From positions 1 to 34,140 of the forward strand of contig NZ_VTZN01000038.1 of the NCBI RefSeq assembly GCF_008370645.1: a stretch of DNA of 34,140 nt, in the 5' to 3' direction. The notes beneath the pieces are model-generated. The model was not told the origin of the DNA. It saw only the letters and a list, made by a program, of their open reading frames with translations, and ran no database searches. The position numbers and the translations under genes are program-made. This DNA is from Mycobacterium simiae (GTDB lineage Bacteria > Actinomycetota > Actinomycetes > Mycobacteriales > Mycobacteriaceae). Positions 1-9,779 of the stretch are shown in pieces (the stretch's first letter is position 1; each line of letters opens with the position of its first letter).

Positions 1-1849
1 CGCGGATCTCGGCGGCCGCGCCGATCCCTACGTCAGCGCATCCGGGGTAGTAGACGTAGGTGGGTCGGTCGGTGACCAGGTAGGGCCGTGACCGCATCAT
101 CGTTTCCACGATGTTGAGATCCGATAGCGGCAGACCGTTGTACTTGGCGGCCTCGGCGAACCACAACGCCTTGAGTTCTTCTAGCTTGTCGGGGTAGTCA
201 GCGGCTACGTCGTGGCACTGGCTGCGGTCCTTTTCGATGTGGAACAGCTCCCAGCGGTCGGCGTCGAAATGCGACCAACCTGCCGGTGTGGCGGCGTGGA
301 TGGTGTTGGCAAACCAGCCGCGATGCCAGATCCCGCGGGTACCGAGCATGGCGTAGAACTGGGTGTGTTTGCCGGTGTCAGCAGCCGGATTATCAAGGGC
401 CGCTTTGAAACTCACACCGTCCAATGGCTTCTGCGGGACGCGCTTCACGACCTCGGGCGGGGTCATCCCCAACAGGTCGTAGACCGTCGGAGTGATGTCG
501 CAGACGTTGACGTAGGTGTCGCGAACCTCGCCGTGCGCGGCAATACCGTTGGGCCAGGAGATGATTGCCGTGTCGGCAATGCCGCCTTCGTGCGAGGCAT
601 AGCGCTTGAACAGCTTGTAGGGCGTGTTGAAGGCCATCGCCCAGCCGATCGGGTAGTGGTTGTAGGTTTCCGGCCCGCCAAGGTGGTCGAAGAGCTTCAT
701 GCTTTCTTCCACCGTGTCGATGTAGCCGTTGAAGAATTTGCCCTCGTTCACCGACCCGTTGGGTCCGCCTTCGCCGCTGGCACCGTTGTCGGCGATCACC
801 ACGATGATGGTGTTGTCCAACTGTCCGGATTCTTCGAGATAGTCCAGGATCCGCCCGATCTGAGCGTCGGTATAGCTCAGGAAGCCGGCAAATACCTCGG
901 CCATCCGGTTGAACAGCTTCTTCTCTTCGTCGCCCAGCGAGTCCCAGGGCCGCACCGTGTCCTGCAGCGGCCACGGCTCGCCTTGTGGTCCCTTCACGTC
1001 GAGATACGGGTTGATGGGCGACAATTCAGTGTCCGGCGGCACGATACCCATGGCCTTCTGCCGCTCCAGCACCACCTCGCGGTAGCGTTCGTATCCCATG
1101 TCGAAGGTGCCGGCGTACTTGTCCACCCACTCCTTGAACACGTGATGCGGGGCGTGACCGGCCCCCGGACATAGGTAGCTGAACCACGGCTTGTCCGGCG
1201 CAATGACCTTGGCGTCGCGGATGAATTGGATCGTCTTGTCGGCCAGGTCTTTCGACAGGTGATAGCCGTCCTCGGGAGTACCGGGCGGGCTCACCGGATG
1301 GTTGTCGTACACCAGGTCGGGATACCACTGGTCGGTCTCGCCACCCATGAACCCGTAGAAACGCTCGAAGCCGCGCGAGGTCGGCCAATGCCGCTTGGTC
1401 GAGGCCATATTAGCCTCCTCGAGCGGCGTCAGGTGCCACTTGCCCACGCAATAAGTGTTGTAACCGCGCTCGGCAAGCACTTCAGACAGCAGGGCGGTAT
1501 CGGCCGGTATCCTGCCGTTGCAATTAGGGAACCCATCGGTGAATTCTTCGATGGTGGCCATCCCGACGGTGGTCGCGTTGCGGCCGGTCAGCAGCGATGC
1601 CCGGGTGGGCGAGCACAGCGCAGTGGTGTGAAACTGCGTCAGGCGCACGCCGCGTTCGGCGATCCGGGTCATCGCCGGCATGTCGACCAGACCACCGAAG
1701 CAGTCCCAGGTCGCGATGCCGGTGTCGTCCCAGACCAGATAGAGGATGTTTGGCGAGTTCTCCGGTGCCGTCGGCGCGGCGTAGGGACCCCAGTCCGGTT
1801 CCGAGTTGCGAATGTCCAGCTCGATCTTGCCGTTGAACTCGCCTACCAC
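1..1849 (-). CDS. atsA: Arylsulfatase AtsA (3' end outside the window)
   Basis: Type I sulfatase/alkaline-phosphatase-superfamily enzyme that hydrolyses sulfate esters. The frame is open for 616 codons from the start to the window edge, so the C-terminal part is missing. Near the N-terminus is the metal-site stretch ILYLVWDDTGIATWDCFGG. The sulfatase signature follows as ALCSPTRASLLTGRN, where the Cys of C-S-P-T-R is the residue converted to formylglycine. Further on are GKWHLTP and the metal-site stretch DNGASGEGG. I chose the GTG at 1849 because GGGAGTGAGG lies just upstream at normal spacing; an in-frame GTG at 1861 is possible but would have its ribosome site almost touching the start. 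In M. tuberculosis atsA (Rv0711) directly follows rpsQ; here about 4 kb separates them. It lies 109 nt downstream of a P450 gene on the same strand. Confidence 0.95.
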   Translation of the reverse strand, partial: MVGEFNGKIELDIRNSEPDWGPYAAPTAPENSPNILYLVWDDTGIATWDCFGGLVDMPAMTRIAERGVRLTQFHTTALCSPTRASLLTGRNATTVGMATIEEFTDGFPNCNGRIPADTALLSEVLAERGYNTYCVGKWHLTPLEEANMASTKRHWPTSRGFERFYGFMGGETDQWYPDLVYDNHPVSPPGTPEDGYHLSKDLADKTIQFIRDAKVIAPDKPWFSYLCPGAGHAPHHVFKEWVDKYAGTFDMGYERYREVVLERQKAMGIVPPDTELSPINPYLDVKGPQGEPWPLQDTVRPWDSLGDEEKKLFNRMAEVFAGFLSYTDAQIGRILDYLEESGQLDNTIIVVIADNGASGEGGPNGSVNEGKFFNGYIDTVEESMKLFDHLGGPETYNHYPIGWAMAFNTPYKLFKRYASHEGGIADTAIISWPNGIAAHGEVRDTYVNVCDITPTVYDLLGMTPPEVVKRVPQKPLDGVSFKAALDNPAADTGKHTQFYAMLGTRGIWHRGWFANTIHAATPAGWSHFDADRWELFHIEKDRSQCHDVAADYPDKLEELKALWFAEAAKYNGLPLSDLNIVETMMRSRPYLVTDRPTYVYYPGCADVGIGAAAEIR

Positions 1850-1936
1850 CGCTGGCCTCACTCCCGTAGTGGACTTACCCAGACATCGCGTGCAGATTAC
1901 ACCTGCCGACAGGCTAGTCAGCCCAACTCAGAAACG

Positions 1937-1950
1937 CCTGAGAGCTCAGG
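1937..1950 (-). terminator. Small inverted repeat after the first P450 gene
   Basis: Arms CCTGAG and CTCAGG, separated by 2 nt, lie 8 nt beyond the stop codon of the P450 ending at 1959. The repeat is placed to act as a weak terminator or mRNA 3' end before atsA. It has no T-run and the stem is short, so this is only a suggestion. Confidence 0.25.
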
Positions 1951-1958
1951 TCCGGCGC

Positions 1959-3212
1959 TTACCGCAGCTCCACGATCAGGTGCTTCGGTCCATTGCGGCG
2001 GTTGCTGCGCGCCCATTCGATGGGGCCAACAAGCGCGATGTGCTCGAAGCGATGCAGCAGTTCCTCGAAGAACACCCGCAGCTCCAGACGTATCACGGCA
2101 GCGCCCAGACAATAGTGCACGCCTTGACCAAAGCTCAGGTGCGGGTTGGGTCGTCGGGTGATGTCGAACTCGTCCGCACGGTCGAACACGCCGGCATCGC
2201 GGTTGGCGGAGGCCTCCCACACCAGCACCTTCTGGCCGGCCCGGATCGTCTTTTCGCCCAACGTGACATCGCGGGTGGCGGTGCGGCGCTTCGACGGCGA
2301 CGGCGTCGTCCATCGCACTATCTCCTCGATCGCGGTCGGCATCAACTCCGGGTCACGGCGAAGCCGCTGGCACTGATCCGGGTGTTGCGCCAGAGCCAGC
2401 AGTCCGCCGGCGATAGCGTTGCGGGGGTCGTCTGTGGCGGCAGCGAACAGCTGGTGGAATAACAGATACAGCTCGGTGTCCGACAGGGCCGGTGCGCTGG
2501 GGTCGTCGAAGGCGGCGTTGACGACGATCGACAGCATGTCGTCGGCCGGTTCGGCGCGTTTGCGCGCGACGAGCTCCTGAAAGTAACTGTCCCTTCGCGA
2601 TTCGGCGATTTCACCGAAAACCCATGACATATAAGCTTTTTCAGAGCCGCAAAAGTTGTAACCCGACTCGAACTCCGCCAGCAGCCAATGCCGGTCGCGC
2701 TCCGGTACCCCGAGCAGCATGCAGATCGTCTGCGTCGGCAGCTCGGGGGCTATGTCGACCGCGAAGTCGAACGCCACGCCGGGCTCGATCTCGTCGACCA
2801 ATCGGCGGGCCCGCCGGCGCAGGTCTGCTTCGATTCGACGGATCATTCGCGGCCCGAGGCCAGGGCTGACCAACCGGCGGATGTCCGCGTGCCGTCGGCC
2901 GTCCATCATGCTGAGCACCTGGCCGGCGACCGACACGTCCTGCAGGATCGTGCCGCCGAAAGGTCGCCGACCGCCGGTGACGGATGAGAAAGTCACTGGG
3001 TCACGCAGCACCGCGATGGTTTCGGTATAGCCGGCCACCGACCAGAAGCCTTCGCCGTCGGGTGTGTGCTCGGTGGGCTGATGCCAAAACACCGGGGCCT
3101 CACGGCGATGGATCTCGAAGACGTCGTACGGGAATCCGTCGGCGAAGGTGTCCGGATTGGTGAGATCGACGCTGAGCGGGTCCAAGCACCGCCGGTCGAG
3201 GCTGGTTCCCAT
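1959..3212 (-). CDS. Cytochrome P450 (copy 1), next to the peptide genes
   Basis: Soluble bacterial P450, 417 residues, normal length for a class I enzyme that needs ferredoxin partners (none is encoded here). The heme-binding loop [10 protein letters not shown] places the ligand Cys at residue 368. The K-helix ExxR is in EEIVRW. The I-helix is unusual: [11 protein letters not shown] stands where copy 2 has [11 protein letters not shown], so the acid is kept but the usual Thr-Thr is replaced by Asp-Pro. It is closely related to copy 2 (4133-5368) over its whole length and resembles CYP125/142/189-type actinobacterial enzymes; I cannot assign a family. The ATG at 3212 has no strong ribosome site, but a frameshifted 48-codon reading of the preceding peptide gene ends 2 nt before it, so coupling is possible. 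Substrate unknown; the neighbouring 26-residue peptide is the inferred candidate. Confidence 0.93.
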   Translation of the reverse strand: MGTSLDRRCLDPLSVDLTNPDTFADGFPYDVFEIHRREAPVFWHQPTEHTPDGEGFWSVAGYTETIAVLRDPVTFSSVTGGRRPFGGTILQDVSVAGQVLSMMDGRRHADIRRLVSPGLGPRMIRRIEADLRRRARRLVDEIEPGVAFDFAVDIAPELPTQTICMLLGVPERDRHWLLAEFESGYNFCGSEKAYMSWVFGEIAESRRDSYFQELVARKRAEPADDMLSIVVNAAFDDPSAPALSDTELYLLFHQLFAAATDDPRNAIAGGLLALAQHPDQCQRLRRDPELMPTAIEEIVRWTTPSPSKRRTATRDVTLGEKTIRAGQKVLVWEASANRDAGVFDRADEFDITRRPNPHLSFGQGVHYCLGAAVIRLELRVFFEELLHRFEHIALVGPIEWARSNRRNGPKHLIVELR

Positions 3213-3281
3213 GATTACGGGCTGGTGTCGAGCATGCCCGCCTGCGCGCGTGGCGAGCGCAGCCTTGATGGGCAGCTCAGT

Positions 3282-3361
3282 TCACTCGACGATGCAGTCG
3301 GCCTCCTAGCTCGGTCCGACTGGGCCATCTCCTTATCGCGGAACAGGATGTCGCGGGACAT
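3282..3361 (-). pseudogene. Frameshifted second copy of the short peptide gene
   Basis: The ATG at 3361 follows GAGGAG (3366-3371) and encodes MSRDILFRDKEMAQS. This matches the first 15 residues of the intact peptide at 3615 at 8 positions, and most other changes are conservative. After that codon one base is missing. Restoring it gives P-S-stop-E-A-D-C-I-V-E-stop, which aligns with P-F-Y-K-A-D-G-G-V-E-stop of the intact copy, including the terminal stop; the Tyr codon has become TAG. As the DNA stands, the frame instead runs on for 48 codons and stops at 3215, 2 nt before the P450 ATG. I therefore read it as a decayed paralogue. A shifted but still translated leader-like ORF coupled to the P450 cannot be excluded. 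Confidence 0.7.
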
Positions 3362-3441
3362 GAAACTCCTCATGAGTATTTGCGAATAGGTCGATTACGA
3401 AAATTGCTAGCGCGGTTGGCAATGCGATGCCCGCGGCGGGC

Positions 3442-3470
3442 CGGGCTCGGCCTCACGGCAGCCGAGCCCG
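3442..3470 (-). terminator. Perfect 10-bp hairpin between peptide gene and P450
   Basis: Arms CGGGCTCGGC (3442-3451) and GCCGAGCCCG (3461-3470) enclose a 9-nt loop; the stem is perfect and mostly G-C. It lies about 65 nt after the intact peptide gene and about 80 nt before the second peptide start. No T-run follows, which is not unusual for mycobacterial terminators. The position suggests partial termination or 3' stabilisation, giving more peptide message than P450 message. Confidence 0.55.
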
Positions 3471-3534
3471 ACGCCACCCGCTGGCTGCATACCAGGCGCC
3501 GAATGTGCGCCCTATAGCTAGGGGGCAAAACGCC

Positions 3535-3615
3535 TCATTCGACGCCGCCGTCGGCCTTGTAGAACGGATGCGAGTACGCGACCTCGTCTTCGCAGAACAG
3601 AATTTCGTGGGACAT
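3535..3615 (-). CDS. 26-residue peptide, candidate P450-modified RiPP precursor
   Basis: Very short gene with an excellent ribosome site: AAAGGAGG ends 8 nt before the ATG at 3615, the strongest such site I saw in the window. Residues 1-15 are MSHEILFCEDEVAYS and residues 16-26 are HPFYKADGGVE, followed by TGA. It has no signal peptide or membrane segment. Tyr14, His16, Phe18 and Tyr19 are clustered, and aromatic or His residues of this kind are what P450s cross-link in known RiPP families such as the biarylitides and cittilin. A decayed homologue lies 174 nt downstream and then a P450, all on one strand, with a strong hairpin after the intact gene. The ORF and its ribosome site are seen; homology to the second copy supports a real gene. 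That it is a precursor modified by the neighbouring P450 is inference. I know of no named family with this sequence. Confidence 0.7.
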   Translation of the reverse strand: MSHEILFCEDEVAYSHPFYKADGGVE

Positions 3616-3691
3616 CCGATGAACCTCCTTTTTCGATCCGCCAACCATCATTGCGGCGCAAGATGGGCGTTAGGCGGATCGTGGAATCGCC

Positions 3692-3736
3692 ACGCTAGCA
3701 GCCTGATTCGGCACCGTATGTCCGCCGACCGGCGGA
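3692..3736 (-). promoter_or_regulatory. Possible promoter/operator upstream of the peptide gene
   Basis: An inverted repeat with arms TCCGCC and GGCGGA and a 4-nt loop lies at 3721-3736. Downstream of it on the minus strand is a TGC-TAGCGT extended -10-like element (hexamer 3692-3697), about 77 nt before the peptide ATG. No good -35 is present. The 3616-3841 interval holds no convincing gene. Confidence 0.25.
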
Positions 3737-3841
3737 TTCGTGGACCGAGTTTTTGTCCCATGAGCGGCGGACAGACCTTGCTCCGCAAGTTGCTCCGGAT
3801 GGCGCTCCGCGCTCCGCGCCTGGTTGGGCGGCAGAGGCAGA

Positions 3842-4040
3842 TTGCTTGGCGTTTTCGACGATCTCATCGAGCGACGTCGTTCTCGTCGTGCGCCTTCACC
3901 TTGTTGGTGGTACGGATGATCTTGCCGTAGAGCGGATGATGTCGGCGGTCTTTCGGCTCGACCATAATCGTCCTGCGCAGCTCGTCGCTAACCGCGGGAG
4001 CCTGCGGAGTGTGCTTGGCGCCCGTGTCACGGGTATCCAA
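3842..4040 (-). pseudogene. Decayed copy of rpsQ (ribosomal protein S17)
   Basis: On the minus strand the frame reads GAKHTP, then [11 protein letters not shown], then [20 protein letters not shown] followed by DEN. This closely follows intact rps[38 protein letters not shown]. About 12 codons are missing after KHTP. A further stretch of roughly 65 nt is missing after DEN, where the sequence jumps to one matching the extreme 3' end of rpsQ (LVEILEKAK), with the stop codon changed to CAA. Upstream of 4040 the match to rpsQ fades. It is a non-functional duplicate. It sits between the two intact P450 genes and shows that the rpsQ-P450 unit was duplicated. Confidence 0.85.
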
Positions 4041-4132
4041 CTCGAGGTTGCCACGACCAGCCAGACTCGCATGGCGCGCCGACTTGCCCACGGCGTGCGG
4101 ACTCCTCACCGGCATTGTGGACCCGAGTGCCG

Positions 4133-5368
4133 TCAGTGAAATTTCACCACCAGGTGCCGCAATCCGTTGCGGCGGTTGCTAGGGATCCATTCGACGGGTC
4201 CCGCCACTCGGATGTGCTCATATCGGGGCAGTAGCTCCTCAAAGAACACACGCAATTCCAATCGGGCCAGGTTAGCCCCCACACAGTAGTGCACGCCTTG
4301 CCCGAACCCTAGATGCGGGTTTGGTGTTCGGGTGATGTCGAAGTTATTCGGATGGTCGAACACGCTGGCGTCGCGGTTGGCCGAGCCCTCCCAGACCAGC
4401 ACCTTGTGACCCGCCTCGATCGACTGGCCACCGAGTTTGGTGGAGCGGGTAGCGGTACGCCGCTTGGACACCGAAGGTGTCGTCCACCGCACCATCTCTT
4501 CGATAGCAGTGGGCAGCAAGCTCTGATCGTGACGCAGCCGCTGCAGCTGCTCGGGATGTTCGATGAGAGCGAGCAGCCCACCGGCAATCACGCTACGAGT
4601 CGTGTCGGCACCCGCACCGAATAGCGTGTGAAAGAACAGATACACCTCGGTGTCCGACATGACCCGCGCGTCACCACCGTCGATGGTGGCGTTAGCGACG
4701 ATGGACAGCATGTCATCGGCCGGCTCCGCGCGCTTCCGCGCGATCAGCTCATGGCAGTAACGGTCCCTTTTTGATTCGGCGATTTCCCCGAAGAGTTGCG
4801 CGAGGTAATCGGCTCGGGATCCGCGGAAATCCATCAGGGGCTCGAACTCTTCGGCTAACCAGTGCCGATCGTTCTCCGGTATACCGAGCAGGATGCAGAT
4901 CATCTGCATTGGCAACTCGGCGGCGATGTCAACCGCGAAGTCGAGGGGTATGCCGGGTTCGATCTGGTCGAATAACCTACGGGCTCGGCCGCGTAGGTCA
5001 TCTTCGACTCGGCGGATCATTCGCGGCCCCAGACCGGAGCCGATCAGCCGTCGTACGTCGGCATGCCGCGGATCGTCCATCATGTTCAGCGCCTGGCCAG
5101 CAACCGGCATATCCCGCAGCAATGTGCCGCCGAACGGTCGCTGACCACCGGTGACCGACGAATAGGTCACTGCGTCACGCAGCACTGCTGTGGTTTCTGC
5201 ATACGAAGCCACCGACCAGAAGCCTTCAGCATCAGGTGTGTGCTCAGTGGGCTCGTGCCAGAACACCGGCGCTTCCCGACGGTGGATCTCAAAGACATCG
5301 TGCGGAAACCCGTCGGCAAAGTTGTCCGGATCCGTGAGATCGATTCCAAGCGGACTCGTGACGCTCAT
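4133..5368 (-). CDS. Cytochrome P450 (copy 2)
   Basis: Soluble P450 of 411 residues from the ATG at 5368, which gives an N-terminus ([15 protein letters not shown]) matching copy 1; the frame is open 31 codons further upstream but without a better start. The heme loop [10 protein letters not shown] puts the ligand Cys at residue 362. The K-helix has EEMVRW, and the I-helix has the standard AGADTT oxygen-activating motif. It is highly similar to copy 1 throughout (for example [20 protein letters not shown] against [20 protein letters not shown]). No peptide gene like that at 3535-3615 precedes it. The start overlaps, as ATGA, the stop of an open frame running through the decayed P450 fragment upstream. 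It likely uses ferredoxin partners encoded elsewhere; substrate unknown. Confidence 0.95.
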   Translation of the reverse strand: MSVTSPLGIDLTDPDNFADGFPHDVFEIHRREAPVFWHEPTEHTPDAEGFWSVASYAETTAVLRDAVTYSSVTGGQRPFGGTLLRDMPVAGQALNMMDDPRHADVRRLIGSGLGPRMIRRVEDDLRGRARRLFDQIEPGIPLDFAVDIAAELPMQMICILLGIPENDRHWLAEEFEPLMDFRGSRADYLAQLFGEIAESKRDRYCHELIARKRAEPADDMLSIVANATIDGGDARVMSDTEVYLFFHTLFGAGADTTRSVIAGGLLALIEHPEQLQRLRHDQSLLPTAIEEMVRWTTPSVSKRRTATRSTKLGGQSIEAGHKVLVWEGSANRDASVFDHPNNFDITRTPNPHLGFGQGVHYCVGANLARLELRVFFEELLPRYEHIRVAGPVEWIPSNRRNGLRHLVVKFH

Positions 5369-5492
5369 GACGCCAACGCGACTAGACGTTTTCGCATGAC
5401 GTATAGGTTTGCATGCCCTTCCTTGTCGCCGTTGTACCTCGCCTGACAGGCATCGACCCACGCCAAGCGCTCAGGCAAGAGCCTGGGTTCCG

Positions 5493-5735
5493 TCAGCCAA
5501 ATTCCACGACCAGGTGGCGCAAGCCGTTGCGGCGGTTGGTACCAATCCATGCCACGGCGGCTGTTAGCTGCTAGCGTCGAAGCGCAGTTCCTCGAAAACA
5601 GCCGCAGGCCCACCCGAGCCGGGTTCGCGCGCACAAAAGCATCCACACCTTGTCCAAAACCCGGGTGCGGTTGGGTTTCGGGCGATGTCGAAGTCGTTTG
5701 GACGAGGGCGGACCGATTCATTGACCAAGGTGTAG
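5493..5735 (-). pseudogene. C-terminal remnant of a third P450
   Basis: Pieces of a P450 C-terminus appear in successive frames of the minus strand. They are PNDFDIARNP, then HPGFGQGVDAFVRANPARV, then AVFEELRFD, then [19 protein letters not shown] and a stop at 5493. They align with [35 protein letters not shown] and [15 protein letters not shown] of copy 2. At least three frameshifts are present, and the heme-ligand Cys (H-Y-C) is replaced (D-A-F), so it cannot encode an active enzyme. The N-terminal two-thirds are gone. It immediately follows rpsQ and its hairpin. The 124 nt between its stop and copy 2 hold only a weak 5-bp hairpin (5472-5485). Confidence 0.85.
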
Positions 5736-5752
5736 CACCATCGGCCAAGAAG

Positions 5753-5790
5753 GCGCTGGGTCATGTGACGAAAATAACTTGACCCAGCGC
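5753..5790 (-). terminator. Terminator-like hairpin at the end of the S10 operon
   Basis: Perfect 11-bp inverted repeat, arms GCGCTGGGTCA (5753-5763) and TGACCCAGCGC (5780-5790), with a 16-nt AT-rich loop. It begins 20 nt past the rpsQ stop. Position and stem strength fit the transcription terminator of the ribosomal protein operon. Confidence 0.7.
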
Positions 5791-5810
5791 TTAGCGAACC
5801 TATTTGGTTC

Positions 5811-6209
5811 TTACTTGGCCTTCTCCAGGATCTCGACGAGCCGCCAGCGTTTGGTCGCCGACAGCGGACGGGTCTCCATCAGCGACACCCGGTCGCCGAT
5901 GCCGGCGATGCTGTTCTCGTCGTGCGCCTTCACCTTCTTGGTGGTCCGAATGATCTTGCCGTACAACGGATGCCGCATGCGGTCTTCTAGCTCGACCACG
6001 ATGGTCTTCTGCATCTTGTCGCTCACCACATACCCGATGCGCGTCTTGCGACGGCCGCGAGGCTTGGGCGTACTCGGAGTGTGCTTGGGGCCCTTGTCTT
6101 TGGCTACCGCGTCCTTGGCGATTGCCTGCGCGGTAGCCTTTGCGGGCGCCTTAGGTGCCGCCTTCGCCGCCTTGGGAGCAGCCTTTGCGCCAGTCTTAGC
6201 CTCTGCCAT
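5811..6209 (-). CDS. rpsQ: 30S ribosomal protein S17
   Basis: Primary 16S rRNA-binding protein of the small subunit. The conserved OB-fold core runs from about residue 55 ([20 protein letters not shown]) through [20 protein letters not shown] to the C-terminal [11 protein letters not shown]. Residues 1-50 are an Ala/Lys/Pro-rich extension, as in other mycobacteria, which makes it longer (132 residues) than the roughly 85-residue E. coli protein. The ATG at 6209 overlaps the rpmC stop by one base; a GTG one codon earlier is less likely. Last gene of the operon. A degraded copy lies at 3842-4040. Confidence 0.97.
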   Translation of the reverse strand: MAEAKTGAKAAPKAAKAAPKAPAKATAQAIAKDAVAKDKGPKHTPSTPKPRGRRKTRIGYVVSDKMQKTIVVELEDRMRHPLYGKIIRTTKKVKAHDENSIAGIGDRVSLMETRPLSATKRWRLVEILEKAK

Positions 6210-6460
6210 CACGATTCCTTAACGTCGGGACCATCGGAACCATCGGGTCCAGCCGCCAGACCCAGTTCTCGTTCACGTAGCACGGTGTAAACGCGTGCGA
6301 TTTCCTGACGCACCGTACGGAGCCGGCGGTTGTTGTTGAGCTGACCGGTGGCCATTTGGAAGCGCAGGTTGAACAGCTCTTCTTTGGATTCGCGCAGGCG
6401 CTCGGTCAGCTCCTCGTCGGTAAGCTCACGCAGTTCGCCAGGGGATACTCCCACTGCCAT
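6209..6460 (-). CDS. rpmC: 50S ribosomal protein L29
   Basis: Small two-helix protein at the peptide exit tunnel rim, a contact site for trigger factor and SRP. The family signature is in the centre: [14 protein letters not shown] followed by [20 protein letters not shown]. The protein has 83 residues, with an acidic Gly/Asp tail of about 15 residues that E. coli L29 lacks. Its stop overlaps the rpsQ start by one base and its ATG overlaps the rplP stop by one base, so translation is probably coupled on both sides. Confidence 0.97.
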   Translation of the reverse strand: MAVGVSPGELRELTDEELTERLRESKEELFNLRFQMATGQLNNNRRLRTVRQEIARVYTVLRERELGLAAGPDGSDGPDVKES

Positions 6461-6876
6461 CAGAACTGCTCCTCTCGGGTGACAATGCGGGCCTTGATCG
6501 GCAACTTGTGGATCGCGCGGGTCAGCGCCGCCCGAGCGATCGCTTCATTGGGGTAGCTGAGCTCGAACAGGACCCGGCCCGGCTTGACGTTGACCACCCA
6601 CCACTCCGGAGATCCCTTACCCGAACCCATCCGCGTCTCGGCTGGTTTCTTGGTCAACGGACGGTCCGGGAAGATGTTGATCCACACCTTGCCGCCACGC
6701 TTGATGTGCCGGTTGATGGCGATACGGGCAGACTCGATCTGCCGGTTGGTGACATAGGCGTGCTCGAGAGCCTGAATGCCGTAATCGCCGAAGTTCACCG
6801 TCGTCCCGCCACTGGCGATGCCTCGCTGACGGGGATGGTGTTGCTTACGGTGCTTAACCTTGCGGGGAATCAACAT
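6460..6876 (-). CDS. rplP: 50S ribosomal protein L16
   Basis: Large-subunit protein needed near the A-site and 5S rRNA. It starts [19 protein letters not shown], typical of L16, and carries the conserved [21 protein letters not shown] and [19 protein letters not shown] stretches. Length is 138 residues, normal for the family. It begins 7 nt after the rpsC stop and overlaps rpmC by one base. Confidence 0.97.
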   Translation of the reverse strand: MLIPRKVKHRKQHHPRQRGIASGGTTVNFGDYGIQALEHAYVTNRQIESARIAINRHIKRGGKVWINIFPDRPLTKKPAETRMGSGKGSPEWWVVNVKPGRVLFELSYPNEAIARAALTRAIHKLPIKARIVTREEQF

Positions 6877-6883
6877 GACTCAG

Positions 6884-8237
<1,354 letters not shown>

Positions 8238-8241
<4 letters not shown>

Positions 8242-8519
8242 CGGCGCTTACTCTTCCGGTCGTCTTTGATGTGTCCCTTAAAGGTGCGCGTCGGCGCGAA
8301 TTCTCCAAGTTTGTGACCCACCATCGACTCGGTGACGAACACCGGCACGTGCTTGCGCCCGTCGTGCACCGCGAAGGTGTGACCGATGAAGTCCGGGATG
8401 ATGGTCGAACGCCGCGACCAGGTCTTGATCACCTGCTTGGTGTTCTTCTCGTTCTGTACGTCGACCTTCTTGAGCAGGTGGCCGTCGACGAACGGGCCCT
8501 TCTTCAGGCTGCGTGGCAT
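8238..8519 (-). CDS. rpsS: 30S ribosomal protein S19
   Basis: Small-subunit head protein that bridges to the large subunit with S13. The 93 residues start [19 protein letters not shown] and include [21 protein letters not shown] and [16 protein letters not shown], the S19 signature. It lies 81 nt downstream of rplB, the largest gap inside the operon; the gap holds no gene and no clear hairpin. It overlaps rplV by 4 nt. Confidence 0.97.
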
Positions 8520-8600
8520 AGTTGACTACTCCTGAGACTTCCTGGGTCTGATTGGCTCGGCTCCTCCTCGCGCCGCACCGCTGCGCGCATCGTGGCCAGG

Positions 8601-9443
<843 letters not shown>

Positions 9444-9476
9444 GTCTAGTCAGGTCTTTCTCTCGCGCGCTGCTGG

Positions 9477-9779
9477 CTACGCCGGTGCTCCGAACAGGTC
9501 AATCGGCTTGCTGCCTGGCGCCAGGGTCACAATGGCGCGCTTGGTGTTCTTGCGCCGGCCGTATCCGGTCCGGGTACGCTTGCGCTTGCCCGGCCGGTTC
9601 GCGGTGTTCACCGATGCGACCTTGACCGCGAAGATTTGCTCGACAGCGATCTTGATCTGCGTCTTGTTCGAATCGGGGCGTACCACAAAGGTGTACACGT
9701 TGTCGTCGAGCAGCCCGTAGGACTTTTCCGAGATGACCGGCGCCAGGATGATGTCGCGGGGGTCAGCGATCGTCGCCAT
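9477..9779 (-). CDS. rplW: 50S ribosomal protein L23
   Basis: Exit-site protein that docks trigger factor and SRP. It has 100 residues, with the family stretches [36 protein letters not shown] and the basic rRNA-binding loop [20 protein letters not shown]. The ATG overlaps the rplD stop by one base (TAATG). Confidence 0.97.
   Translation of the reverse strand: MATIADPRDIILAPVISEKSYGLLDDNVYTFVVRPDSNKTQIKIAVEQIFAVKVASVNTANRPGKRKRTRTGYGRRKNTKRAIVTLAPGSKPIDLFGAPA

Noticed and set aside
212..1174. 320-codon open frame on the plus strand
   Set aside because: It is the antisense of atsA, whose frame is intact with all sulfatase motifs; the translation is Val/Arg/His-rich with no recognisable domain.
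3453..3644. 63-codon minus-strand frame overlapping the 26-codon peptide gene
   Set aside because: It has no ribosome site, whereas the overlapping short frame has AAAGGAGG at ideal spacing and a homologue nearby.
5369..5492. Possible third peptide precursor before P450 copy 2
   Set aside because: I looked for the MS-x-x-ILF leader and the S-x-P core in all minus frames of this interval and found none. Short ORFs ending at the P450 start lack a well-placed ribosome site.
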